Of a stretch of DNA of 8,868 nucleotides, positions 1 through 6,639 are shown one piece after another. The stretch is taken from positions 1 to 8,868 of the forward strand of contig CAMQXE010000040.1 of the NCBI GenBank assembly GCA_947038745.1. Direction: 5' to 3'. The position numbers and the translations under genes were made by a program. This stretch comes from an uncultured Propionibacteriaceae bacterium (GTDB taxonomy: Bacteria; Actinomycetota; Actinomycetes; Propionibacteriales; Propionibacteriaceae). The notes below the pieces were generated by a model that saw only the letters and a program-made list of their open reading frames with translations, searched no databases and was not told the DNA's origin. Position 1 is the stretch's first letter; the number at the start of each line of letters is the position of its first letter.

Positions 1-266
1 AAAAGCTCTACTGGTCGGATGCGATCTACGGCATGTTCGGCTTCAAGATCGGCGGCGTAGCGCCGGATCGCTTCAGCGTCGGTGACGTCTAACGCAACGC
101 TACGTGCCCAGCCGCCAGCGTCGCAGATGGATTGTGTGACGTTATCAGCGAGTTCTTTTTCTTGGCGGTAGCACACGTCGATGGCGAAGTCGCTGGAAAG
201 TGCGCGCGCGATGGCGGCTCCAATTCCACGAGCCGCGCCGGTGACGATAGCTTTAGGCGGCTGCAT
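1..266 (-). CDS. Short-chain dehydrogenase/reductase, FabG-like (N-terminal 88 residues; runs off the window)
   Basis: This is the N-terminal part of an NAD(P)-dependent short-chain dehydrogenase/reductase. The visible protein starts MQPPKAIVTGAARGIGAAIA. The glycine-rich dinucleotide motif TGAARGIG is at residues 9-16, and an arginine (R34) follows the second strand, as is common in NADP-preferring FabG-type enzymes. The motif DVTD (60-63) fits the adenine-ring loop. The catalytic Ser and YxxxK lie beyond position 1, so activity cannot be judged. The ATG shares one base with the TAA of the carrier-protein gene (TAATG) and has no clear Shine-Dalgarno of its own, which suggests translational coupling. 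From its place after a carrier protein and an alpha-oxoamine synthase, it may reduce a beta-keto or alpha-amino-ketone group on a carrier-bound or released product. That role is inference; the family call is firm. Confidence 0.88.
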   Translation of the reverse strand, partial: MQPPKAIVTGAARGIGAAIARALSSDFAIDVCYRQEKELADNVTQSICDAGGWARSVALDVTDAEAIRRYAADLEAEHAVDRIRPVEL

Positions 267-505
267 TAGAGCTGGTGTAGGTGCTCGGTGATGGTGACCA
301 GTGGTTGGGTTTTCCAAGGCCAAGTCTCGATGAATAGTTCCGCCTGATGGCGTTTGCGCAAAAGCCGGGAGATCTGGATCAGATCGAGAGAGTCCAAGCC
401 AAGATCAGCAACAGGCAGCGCTTTCTCGGTTACCGTCGCAGGGCTTAGATCATCGCGTATTTCGCAGATGATCGAAACGATCTCAGTAAATGTCGGCATG
501 CTCAT
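266..505 (-). CDS. Acyl carrier protein
   Basis: This small acidic protein of 79 residues has the size and core motif of a stand-alone acyl carrier protein. The phosphopantetheine attachment site reads DLGLDSLDLIQI, with Ser39 as the modified residue at the head of helix II. The N-terminal helix and the leucine-rich C-terminal helix are as expected. The segment after helix II (RKRHQAELFIETWPW) is more basic and aromatic than in a typical housekeeping AcpP, which points to a specialised carrier. It lies 35 bases after the alpha-oxoamine synthase gene and overlaps the reductase gene by one base. A phosphopantetheinyl transferase that could activate it is two genes upstream. No good ribosome binding site precedes the ATG at 505. 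A second ATG two codons later (499) is possible, and the frame stays open upstream without a start codon. Confidence 0.9.
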   Translation of the reverse strand: MSMPTFTEIVSIICEIRDDLSPATVTEKALPVADLGLDSLDLIQISRLLRKRHQAELFIETWPWKTQPLVTITEHLHQL

Positions 506-540
506 GTGCGATGAGTCTAGAGCTTTATGGATTGAGAAGA

Positions 541-1644
541 TTATCCGGGGTGAACGGTGTTCAAAAAGTCACAAGCCCTCGCCAGTTCCTCATCGGTCAT
601 ATCGGCATGAACAGTTGCCCGGATACGGAAACTATGATCTGGAGTCGATCCCGGCTGGAAGATACCAAGGTTGATTTTGGCATCTTGTGCCCGGTTTTCG
701 ATGGCGGGTAGCTGGCGGCCTTCTACAGGTATAGAGATGATGGCTCCGGGGGGAGCACCTTGCCCGCCTGCCGCAGCCAGGATGCGAACATGCTGGTGCA
801 GCCGCTCAATCCGTTCTGGCTCTGCAAGCATGATGTCGATCGCTGTCTTGGCGGCAGCGGCTGCAGCGGGAGCGATTGCGGTGTCATAGATGAAGGTCCG
901 TCCGCTGCTGATGAGATGCTCGATTACCGCAGGTGTTGCTCCGATGAAGCCACCTTGAGCAGCGCATGCTTTGCCCAGAGCGCCAGTAATGATGACGTGT
1001 TCCTGGGGTAAGGGGGCGGCGCCGCCTCGACCATTATGTACAACTCCCAACCCATGAGCTTCGTCGATAATGAGGGTGGCGTCGTAGCGGATGCAGATTT
1101 CAGCTAACTCTAAAAGCGGGGCCGCATCGCCACAAGCGCTATAGATAGATTCAACAACGACGAGACTGCCTGCGCTGCCGTGATGGGCAAGGAGCCGTTC
1201 GACATCATCTACATTGTTGTGTTCTGCCCATAGGCAAGTAACTCCTGCAAGTCTTGCTCCGTCTGCCAGCGATGCGTGAGCATGGGCATCAAGAATAATG
1301 CAGCCGCCAGGGGAGACAAGTGCTGTTAAAGCCGCCAGATTTGCAGCGTAGCCAGAGGCGAAGGTGAGGCATGTGCGGCCAGTTAATGTGGTCAATGCAC
1401 TATCTAGCTCGTCATGGATTATTAAGTTGCCAGCGACGACACGAGATCCACTCGCGCTGGTTCCATAGCGGGTCAGTGCTGCTTGCGCCGCAGCGATGAC
1501 TTTCTCGTGATGCGATAGATCGAGATAGTCATTGCTACCAAGATCGACGAATCCAGGTATCGGTGGGCTCGATAGGTGCCGGGAGATGCCACGTTGCTCT
1601 TGCCGGCGACGGGTGTTCTTTAGATGCTCGTCAAGGGCGGCCAT
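541..1644 (-). CDS. BioF-like alpha-oxoamine synthase (PLP-dependent, fold type I)
   Basis: The enzyme belongs to the alpha-oxoamine synthases (8-amino-7-oxononanoate synthase, serine palmitoyltransferase, 2-amino-3-ketobutyrate CoA ligase), which join an amino acid to an acyl thioester with loss of CO2. Residues below are numbered from the alternative GTG at 1689; subtract 15 for the chosen start. They are the SNDYL motif at 52-56, the GTSASGSR loop at 76-83, His138 in DAHAHAS (expected to stack on PLP), DEAHGLG at 209-215 and the PLP lysine K240 in GALGKACAAQGG. The ATG at 1644 is preferred because GGAAGGAG stands five bases before it. This gives 367 residues and a 25-base overlap with the transferase gene. 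Sequence style is closest to actinobacterial BioF, but no other biotin genes are visible. The neighbouring carrier protein suggests an acyl-ACP substrate. Family is certain; substrates are not known. Confidence 0.9.
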   Translation of the reverse strand: MAALDEHLKNTRRRQEQRGISRHLSSPPIPGFVDLGSNDYLDLSHHEKVIAAAQAALTRYGTSASGSRVVAGNLIIHDELDSALTTLTGRTCLTFASGYAANLAALTALVSPGGCIILDAHAHASLADGARLAGVTCLWAEHNNVDDVERLLAHHGSAGSLVVVESIYSACGDAAPLLELAEICIRYDATLIIDEAHGLGVVHNGRGGAAPLPQEHVIITGALGKACAAQGGFIGATPAVIEHLISSGRTFIYDTAIAPAAAAAAKTAIDIMLAEPERIERLHQHVRILAAAGGQGAPPGAIISIPVEGRQLPAIENRAQDAKINLGIFQPGSTPDHSFRIRATVHADMTDEELARACDFLNTVHPG

Positions 1645-2228
1645 GCCAGCTCCTTCCAGCTCTTTGGCAACGTCGGCAATGCGCTGCACGCGAGGCTTAA
1701 CATTAGCGCTATATCGGTATTAACCCAGGTATGGAGCTCTGGGTCGCTCGTATCGAGGGCCGCGAGCTCACGAGTTAGTCCCATGCCATCACGCTTTGCT
1801 AATGCCTCTTTGCGAGTCCATAGTGGGGCAAGATCGGCTTCTTGCGGGCAGTACTGCTGCTCGTCGGTGGAAGCGATAGCGGTGGCAAGGCCGTCATTGG
1901 AGATGGGGCCACTGATATCAACGCCAACGCGAACATTGGCGAGGGCACACACAGCCCAACCGCTGCGGTGGCTCAGGCTGAAATCCCATGGTGAATGTAA
2001 CTGTGGTTTTCCTTGAAGATCTATGTGGACGTCGGGCAGTGGTCCAGGCTCAACCTGGTGCCAACAGCGCTCAAGAAGATCAAATGCGACGGCGCAAGCA
2101 GCTTGATCTGGGAATCGACGTAGCTGGTCATACTGGGCGCGTCGCCACGGGGGTAGCCCAGAAACAAGGGCAGACAGCTCCGCTGGCGAGACTGCCGTTG
2201 GAGCCACCTCCACGACGCAACTATCCAT
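1620..2228 (-). CDS. 4'-phosphopantetheinyl transferase, Sfp type
   Basis: This 202-residue protein resembles Sfp-type transferases, which move phosphopantetheine from CoA to a serine of a carrier protein. Visible motifs, numbered from the ATG at 2228, are FSLSHRSGW with His87 (the CoA-contacting region), VGVDIS with the metal-binding Asp104, and WTRKEALAKRDGMGL with Trp137, Lys140, Glu141 and Lys145. The second acidic residue of the usual GVDIE motif is Ser106 here. That loses one classical Mg ligand, a change also tolerated in some family members. The reading frame is open back to an ATG at 2372, but that stretch overlaps the permease gene and lacks family character, so the start at 2228, 14 bases after the permease stop, is preferred. 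The ribosome binding site is weak. The likely target is the carrier protein encoded two genes downstream. Confidence 0.88.
   Translation of the reverse strand: MDSCVVEVAPTAVSPAELSALVSGLPPWRRAQYDQLRRFPDQAACAVAFDLLERCWHQVEPGPLPDVHIDLQGKPQLHSPWDFSLSHRSGWAVCALANVRVGVDISGPISNDGLATAIASTDEQQYCPQEADLAPLWTRKEALAKRDGMGLTRELAALDTSDPELHTWVNTDIALMLSLACSALPTLPKSWKELAWPPLTSI
1650..1657 (-). promoter_or_regulatory. Ribosome binding site deciding the start of the BioF-like gene
   Basis: On the minus strand GGAAGGAG lies five bases before the ATG at 1644, inside the last codons of the transferase gene. The alternative GTG start at 1689 has no comparable site, so this motif decides for the shorter protein. Confidence 0.7.
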
Positions 2229-2242
2229 GAAAGCGACTTTAG

Positions 2243-5026
2243 CTAGCGGCGGTCGCGGCAGCGTAACTCGGTACCGCTTCGTGAGAAAAGCGCGCCAGTG
2301 AGTGCTACCGCAATGGTGCTCAGGCAGATATAGCTCACGATCGGGAACCAGGCCACTGAGGTAACTGGCCATCCGCCTTGGGACAGTTGGTCCAAGGAAT
2401 GGATGATGATCCAGCCGCTGGCAAGCCCGGCAACTATTCCAGCCAGAGTGCCGCTGATATGGAGGCAGAGCGCTTGCATGATGCCTAAGCCACGAATGAA
2501 GCGTGGTGCTGCACCCATGGCTGTCATCGTCGTCATATCAGGGGAAGCCTGGATCCGACGTAGCGAGGTAATGAGGATAGTGGCAAGCGCGCCGAAAGCT
2601 GCAATGCCGATAGCTAAGACAACGTTAATGAAATCGCTCCACGCGGGTGTGGGTAGTGTTACGCGAATGAGCGGATGATTTTGCGCAAGATACCTTTTCA
2701 ACTGTTGCGTCTTGATGTAGGTCATCGGAGCTTCGGGCTCGATAACCTGTCCCACGAGTCGAAGATTCGAGGTGAGTCCGAGCTCCTGGGCGGCTTTTGG
2801 CGAGAGGACAAGGAAATTGCCAAAGCCGGGAGCATGTAGCGCTGGAAATGTGGCTGTTGTTCGTATCGCTGTGGGCTCATCTGGTTGATCACGTGCAACG
2901 AGAGTGATCGTGCCATCAACGATTGCGGAGAAGTCGGGAGTAAGCACTCCACCGTTATCAAGCAGGCGAGCAATCGCATCAGCATGTGGCGCATTGGTTG
3001 CCCGTGCTGCGGCCCCGTCCATAACGAAGTAATCGGCGTCGAGCCATGAGACCTGAATTGCCTGCGGATACCACGGATGACTTGGGTCGCAATTGAAAGG
3101 AACAACACCCCGGATAACATTTGGCGCAGGGTAATAGCTAGTCCCACAGCGATTTTTTGAGTCATGGAGAGCTTCAACATAAAGTTTTTGAGTGCTTGTT
3201 GTTCCAGAATAGATGGGATGACTAGAGATAATAGGAAAATGTTGCCGAATATCAGTAGTAGCCTGATCCATGACTGCTGTATCAAAAGTATTACTTACTG
3301 GAGTTTCGAGTGCAATTGTAGGGCTACCCCAGGCAGTGAGTGATTCTTTATTGATCCGATCGGCATCAGCCTGACTTGCAAGGAGCATGAGTTGTAAGCA
3401 GACGAGGGCCATGGTTAATGCTGTGACAGTGGTCGCTGAAGCGATACCGCGAGCATCGGTGCGTAGCTCACAGGCGATAAAACGTAACCTTGGCGAAAGA
3501 TGCGTAGTGCTGATCCAACGTGGACCGCGAATAGTGATGATGATCAGACCCACAGTAAGGGCGAGAGAGCAACTGATCGCTGCTGGTAGCCGCAGTAAAT
3601 CGGGGGTAGGCGCGATGAGAGCGCAGATGCCGGTGATTACTGTGATGACAAGGAGTATGAGGGGGATGGTGAGCGCTCTTGAGGCGGTAGGTAGCGGCTT
3701 CGGTTTTTCGTCATAGGCGTCGAGTGGAGGCTGCTTTGCTGCCCATCTGGCCGAAGTCTCACCGGCGATCAATCCAGCCAGGGCTGTGCCAAAGATTCCA
3801 ACGATCACGGTCCACCAGGTGAAGACGTCGAGGTAACTTACGCCTGGCCGAATAATATGCAGCACGCCGAGAACAGTGGCGGCGCCTAATGTAGATCCAA
3901 GGAGTCCAGCAAGTGCTCCAAGGATTACTCCTTGGAGTCTAAGCCATAAAGATAATTGGCTTGGCTCAACACCGATGATAGAGAGTAAGCCAAGAAGCCG
4001 TCGTTGTTGCTCAGCGGTGAGTCGAAATACTGACATCGTCAAGGCGACGACGATGAATCCAATACAGCATGCAATAGCCAACGCAGTACTTATATTTTCA
4101 GGATTTGTTTGGCTGAGGAATCGTGCAAGTCGATTAGTCTCAGGAGGGGGATTATTGAGAACTTCACGAGAAATAGTGATAACCCGAAGTTTATTGAGTT
4201 CAGTGACCTGTTCCCATTGAATCGGTGAGGGGCCAAATGCGAGGAAAGTGCGGTCAATGCCTGCAGGTTTTGCGCTGATAGCTTCTGAGAGCCATCCAGG
4301 GTGGCTCCAGACTGTGGAGTCATTTCCCTCCATGATTCCACAGACTCGCAGATGGCGTTGCTGGCCTTCGGCTACCTGATTGATAAAACCAGAATTGCTG
4401 ATCCACCCCGTTGCTGGTGGAGCGATGACGATCAAGGTGCTTCCCACAGTAAGCCCGGTTTTTGTGCTGAGGCCAGCGCTAATAACTGCTTCAGCGGCAG
4501 AGCCAGGCAGCGTGCCACTGCTCAGCTGCGCTGTGAGCAGCGGTAGTAACTCGGTATTGGCTTCGGCATAGGTGGCCGGCGACATAGAGGCGATGCCTGC
4601 TTCAGCGAGTGCAGATTCAAGATTATGCTTACCGACGGTTATGCCAGGTTCGGCGTGAGGGCTTGCAGCGACGATGATGTTGGGGAAGGTCCAATATGGC
4701 AGTAACCGAGTATCGGCTGGGAGCAATGCAGAAATAGCGCTTTGGTCTGTAGGGACTTGCCCAGGGTCATCTATCCACTGGGGTAGTCCAGTTACGGCTT
4801 GCTGGAATGGTTGTCCATTGTCGCTTACGGCAGTAGCGGTGATTCTTGCTTGAACTCCCGTCGGCAGACTTGCGAGTGCGGTTTGCAGCTTCGGTGGCGG
4901 GGTGGTGGTCATGCTGATAATTGCCACGAAAGCAAACGAAGGAAGTAACAAGAGCAGTAGGGTCAGGGCCGATCGGAATGGACGTTGTGCAAGATCCTTG
5001 CAGGCTAGTCGCAGGAGCGCTTTCAT
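2243..5026 (-). CDS. ABC transporter permease with two FtsX/MacB-type halves
   Basis: This large membrane protein (927 residues from the ATG at 5026) is the permease partner of the ATPase gene just upstream. Hydrophobic segments lie near residues 21-41, 316-337, 366-394, 405-424, 453-475, 481-502, 530-552, 802-824, 846-876 and 891-915. Two large non-membrane regions (about 45-310 and 555-800) should face outside. This is a duplicated FtsX layout, as in actinobacterial peptide or lipid exporters of the MacB/LolE superfamily. The start at 5026 forms an ATGA overlap with the ATPase stop and has AGGGG seven bases upstream. An in-frame ATG at 5032 sits too close to that site. Whether it exports the operon's product, moves lipids or gives resistance to a toxic compound cannot be read from sequence. 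The family call is firm. Confidence 0.9.
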   Translation of the reverse strand: MKALLRLACKDLAQRPFRSALTLLLLLLPSFAFVAIISMTTTPPPKLQTALASLPTGVQARITATAVSDNGQPFQQAVTGLPQWIDDPGQVPTDQSAISALLPADTRLLPYWTFPNIIVAASPHAEPGITVGKHNLESALAEAGIASMSPATYAEANTELLPLLTAQLSSGTLPGSAAEAVISAGLSTKTGLTVGSTLIVIAPPATGWISNSGFINQVAEGQQRHLRVCGIMEGNDSTVWSHPGWLSEAISAKPAGIDRTFLAFGPSPIQWEQVTELNKLRVITISREVLNNPPPETNRLARFLSQTNPENISTALAIACCIGFIVVALTMSVFRLTAEQQRRLLGLLSIIGVEPSQLSLWLRLQGVILGALAGLLGSTLGAATVLGVLHIIRPGVSYLDVFTWWTVIVGIFGTALAGLIAGETSARWAAKQPPLDAYDEKPKPLPTASRALTIPLILLVITVITGICALIAPTPDLLRLPAAISCSLALTVGLIIITIRGPRWISTTHLSPRLRFIACELRTDARGIASATTVTALTMALVCLQLMLLASQADADRINKESLTAWGSPTIALETPVSNTFDTAVMDQATTDIRQHFPIISSHPIYSGTTSTQKLYVEALHDSKNRCGTSYYPAPNVIRGVVPFNCDPSHPWYPQAIQVSWLDADYFVMDGAAARATNAPHADAIARLLDNGGVLTPDFSAIVDGTITLVARDQPDEPTAIRTTATFPALHAPGFGNFLVLSPKAAQELGLTSNLRLVGQVIEPEAPMTYIKTQQLKRYLAQNHPLIRVTLPTPAWSDFINVVLAIGIAAFGALATILITSLRRIQASPDMTTMTAMGAAPRFIRGLGIMQALCLHISGTLAGIVAGLASGWIIIHSLDQLSQGGWPVTSVAWFPIVSYICLSTIAVALTGALFSRSGTELRCRDRR

Positions 5027-5748
5027 CTGCATGCCCCTGGAGCAGCGAGAAGCTGGTCGAGATCATCGCTACCCACCGTGTCGATGATTCGCCCGTCGCG
5101 TAGAAAGATTGTGCGGTCGGCATAGGCTGCATAGGTGGGTTGGTGGGTGACCATGAGCACAGTAGCTCCCTGCTCGACACTTTGAGCAAGCAGATCAATA
5201 ACTGACATCCCAGTCGTCGCGTCGAGGGCTCCAGTCGGCTCATCGGCAAGAAGTAGCGACCGTTCACCGACGAGAGCGCGAGCGATTGCCGCGCGTTGGG
5301 CTTGCCCCCCAGAAAGCTGAGACGGAAGCCGCTGGCCTAGGTCGGCGATCTCAACGCGTTCCATCACATCGGCAACTGCACTACGTACTTTGGCAGAAGG
5401 CATGCCATCAAGTTCTAACGGGAATGCAATGTTTTGTGCCACAGTGAGTTGAGGGAGCAGGTTGTAATCCTGGAATACATAGCCAATGGAGCGACGTCGT
5501 AGTGCGGCACGTTGTTTGAGTGACATTTCTCCTGTGCACTGCCCAGCAACGTGAACGGTTCCCGTCGTGGGTAAGTCGAGTGCGCCTGCCAAGTTTAAGA
5601 GGGTGGACTTACCGGACCCTGATTGACCCATGACGGCAACAAATTCACCACGAGTAACGGTGAAACTTGCCTGATCGAGCGCAACAACATGGTGGGTGCC
5701 GGTGTTATGGATGCGGCTGACTTGATTGAAGGTGAGTACCTCATTCAT
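5023..5748 (-). CDS. ABC transporter ATP-binding protein, MacB/LolD type
   Basis: This is a complete 241-residue nucleotide-binding subunit that powers the adjacent FtsX-type permease. All ATPase motifs are present: Walker A GQSGSGKST (41-49), the Q-loop glutamine Gln93 in VFQDYNLLP, the signature LSGGQ (145-149), Walker B ending in Asp169 with catalytic Glu170 in LLLADEPTGALD, and the switch His202 in MVTHQ. The Y-N-L-L-P after the Q-loop and the ADEPTGALD block are typical of the MacB/LolD/FtsE group. The ATG at 5748 overlaps the stop of the PadR gene (ATGA) and has AAGGAG seven bases upstream, so it is both coupled and well initiated. Its own stop overlaps the permease start in the same way. 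Function as an ATPase is secure; the transported compound is unknown. Confidence 0.95.
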   Translation of the reverse strand: MNEVLTFNQVSRIHNTGTHHVVALDQASFTVTRGEFVAVMGQSGSGKSTLLNLAGALDLPTTGTVHVAGQCTGEMSLKQRAALRRRSIGYVFQDYNLLPQLTVAQNIAFPLELDGMPSAKVRSAVADVMERVEIADLGQRLPSQLSGGQAQRAAIARALVGERSLLLADEPTGALDATTGMSVIDLLAQSVEQGATVLMVTHQPTYAAYADRTIFLRDGRIIDTVGSDDLDQLLAAPGACR

Positions 5749-6314
5749 CGCTGTACTCCTTGCGGGTGGCGGGCGCGGGTGGTGTCTTTGGCTACAGCGC
5801 GAGTTGGGCGCAGGCGGAGACTATGGAGCTGCTCGGTGTCGTCGAGCCAGCGAATCTCGGCCTCGAGAGAGTAGATCTGGTGGCGAAGGATTAGTCGTGA
5901 GGCCAGATCATCGGGGGTGAGGTTTCGGGCCGCTCGGGTGACGTCGTGAAGGGCGTGCATGGCTGCAGATCGTTGCTTTTGAATGACACCAAGGAAATCG
6001 ACGTGTGGATCGTATGCGGCCATCGAGAGTTTGATGACGAGTTCATTACGGTCTGGGGCTTCGCGTAAGAGCGGCGTGCTCCACCACTGCTGCAATTCTT
6101 GTATGCCTGTAGGGGTAAGTTGCCATGGCGCTGCATCTTCGTCGGCGGCACGATAGACGAGACCGTCGCGTTCTAGGCGGCTCATTGTAGTTGAAACTTG
6201 CCCAATATTAAGTGGCCAGATGATGCCAGTTCGGGCTTCAAATTCCTTGCGTAGGGCATAGGTCGAAACTGCTTCAGTTGCCAAGATGGCAAGAAGGGCA
6301 TGGCGTACAGACAT
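5745..6314 (-). CDS. PadR-family transcriptional regulator
   Basis: This 189-residue protein, starting MSVRHALLAILATEAVSTYA, has the PadR winged-helix domain at about residues 1-75. The family hallmark is the segment IWPLNIGQVSTTMSRLERDG, covering the recognition helix and the wing approach. A helical C-terminal region (about 85-165), rich in Leu, Arg and Glu, should form the dimer. The ATG at 6314 is chosen because AGGA lies five bases upstream and because homology begins there. The open frame reaches back to 6455, but that extension covers the promoter region. PadR genes next to ABC exporters usually repress their own operon until a small molecule binds. The gene is first in this operon and overlaps the ATPase gene by four bases, which fits that model. 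The inducer is not known. Confidence 0.92.
   Translation of the reverse strand: MSVRHALLAILATEAVSTYALRKEFEARTGIIWPLNIGQVSTTMSRLERDGLVYRAADEDAAPWQLTPTGIQELQQWWSTPLLREAPDRNELVIKLSMAAYDPHVDFLGVIQKQRSAAMHALHDVTRAARNLTPDDLASRLILRHQIYSLEAEIRWLDDTEQLHSLRLRPTRAVAKDTTRARHPQGVQR
5756..5761 (-). promoter_or_regulatory. Strong ribosome binding site of the ABC ATPase gene
   Basis: On the minus strand AAGGAG stands seven bases before the ATG at 5748, inside the last codons of the PadR gene. It supports independent high-level initiation of the transporter in addition to coupling through the ATGA overlap. Confidence 0.7.
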
Positions 6315-6339
6315 CACAGTCCTAATGGTTACTGAGTTA

Positions 6340-6358
6340 CTAGTTACTCGTAAACTAG
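6340..6358. promoter_or_regulatory. Candidate PadR operator (inverted repeat)
   Basis: Two perfect six-base arms, CTAGTT and AACTAG, are separated by seven bases and lie 26-44 bases upstream of the PadR start codon. An overlapping imperfect 16-base palindrome, GAGTTACTAGTTACTC, sits at 6334-6349, and GTTACT occurs three times between 6328 and 6348. The site abuts a possible -10 box, as expected for a self-repressing PadR operator. Binding is inferred. Confidence 0.4.
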
Positions 6359-6385
6359 CATAACTGTGGTTCTTGAATGAACTCA
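6357..6385 (-). promoter_or_regulatory. Possible promoter of the PadR-ABC-biosynthesis operon
   Basis: On the minus strand a TATGCT box (6362-6357) could serve as the -10 element. Seventeen bases upstream is TGAGTT (6385-6380), which resembles the -35 consensus poorly. The -10 box touches the candidate operator. The location is right for the operon, but the -35 match is weak. Confidence 0.25.
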
Positions 6386-6456
6386 TTTGATCGAATCGGC
6401 TAGCTGCTTTACTGCGTGCTACTATCGGCGAAGTACTATCGTGAGAAAAGTTCATA

Positions 6457-6552
6457 GCGGCCCGTTGATGTGGGTAAGCCGGTCAGATTCCGGCACTGTT
6501 GCGCAACCGTGAGGCCACTGTACGTGGATAAGTCGGGTTCCAGGCGGGCCGT
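6457..6552 (+). ncRNA. Cobalamin (vitamin B12) riboswitch aptamer
   Basis: The core matches the cobalamin riboswitch pattern closely. It has GGGTAAGCCGGTCAGATTCC (6472-6491), then GGCACTGTTGCGCAACCGTGA (about 6492-6511), the run that in the family reads like CCGGCnCTGnCCCGCAACTGTGA. Visible stems are GCCGG/CCGGC (6478-6482 with 6490-6494), CCAC/GTGG (6515-6518 with 6524-6527) and a closing seven-base stem CGGCCCG/CGGGCCG (6458-6464 with 6545-6551). The B12-box position (about 6530-6550, AAGTCGGGTTCCAGGCGGGC) is recognisable but diverges from the usual AGCCAGGAGACC. The element lies 88 bases before the ATG of the secreted-protein gene on the same strand. By family precedent it turns that gene down when cobalamin is plentiful. 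Exact ends are approximate. Confidence 0.88.
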
Positions 6553-6607
6553 CAATACCAAACACACGCTGTCGCATAAACGGGGTGGGTTGGCGGCTGA
6601 TGCTACT

Positions 6608-6635
6608 GTCCTTTCCGTTCTTTGCGAGGAAGGAC
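6608..6635 (+). promoter_or_regulatory. Hairpin masking the ribosome binding site (riboswitch expression platform)
   Basis: GTCCTTTCC (6608-6616) pairs with GGAAGGAC (6628-6635), leaving one bulged T and an 11-base loop. The right arm contains the Shine-Dalgarno AGGAAGGA of the gene starting at 6640, so the folded hairpin would block translation. No run of T follows, which argues for translational rather than termination control. Confidence 0.6.
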
Positions 6636-6639
6636 CCGC

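Larger units (their letters stand above)
6315..6639. other. Divergent intergenic control region
   Basis: This 325-base stretch has no convincing gene. It holds the leftward PadR promoter and operator (about 6334-6385), then a short stretch that must contain the rightward promoter, then the cobalamin aptamer and the translation-control hairpin of the secreted-protein gene. TACTATCG occurs twice (6420-6427 and 6434-6441), just before the aptamer. I could not assign a convincing -35/-10 pair to the rightward promoter. Open frames on the minus strand here are antisense to the riboswitch and look accidental. Confidence 0.6.

Noticed and set aside
1645..1689. GTG start adding 15 residues to the BioF-like protein
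   Set aside because: It has no ribosome site, while the ATG at 1644 has GGAAGGAG five bases upstream. It is kept as an alternative only.
2229..2372. 48-residue N-terminal extension of the phosphopantetheinyl transferase
   Set aside because: It overlaps the end of the permease gene in another frame and does not resemble the family. The ATG at 2228 gives a normal-length Sfp-type protein.
2722..3285. 187-residue open frame on the minus strand inside the permease gene
   Set aside because: It lies fully inside a well-supported FtsX-type gene on the same strand in another frame. It has low-quality composition and no motif.
4767..5267. 166-residue open frame on the minus strand across the ATPase/permease junction
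   Set aside because: It is a shadow of two clear genes on the same strand, with no family resemblance.
6315..6455. 47-residue N-terminal extension of the PadR protein
   Set aside because: PadR similarity starts at MSVRHALL, that ATG has AGGA at good spacing, and the extension covers the promoter and operator region.
6502..6626. Possible loop contact between CGCAA in the aptamer (6502-6506) and TTGCG in the hairpin loop (6622-6626)
   Set aside because: Only five bases pair, and this is not the L5-L13 pairing known for cobalamin riboswitches. It is easily expected by chance.
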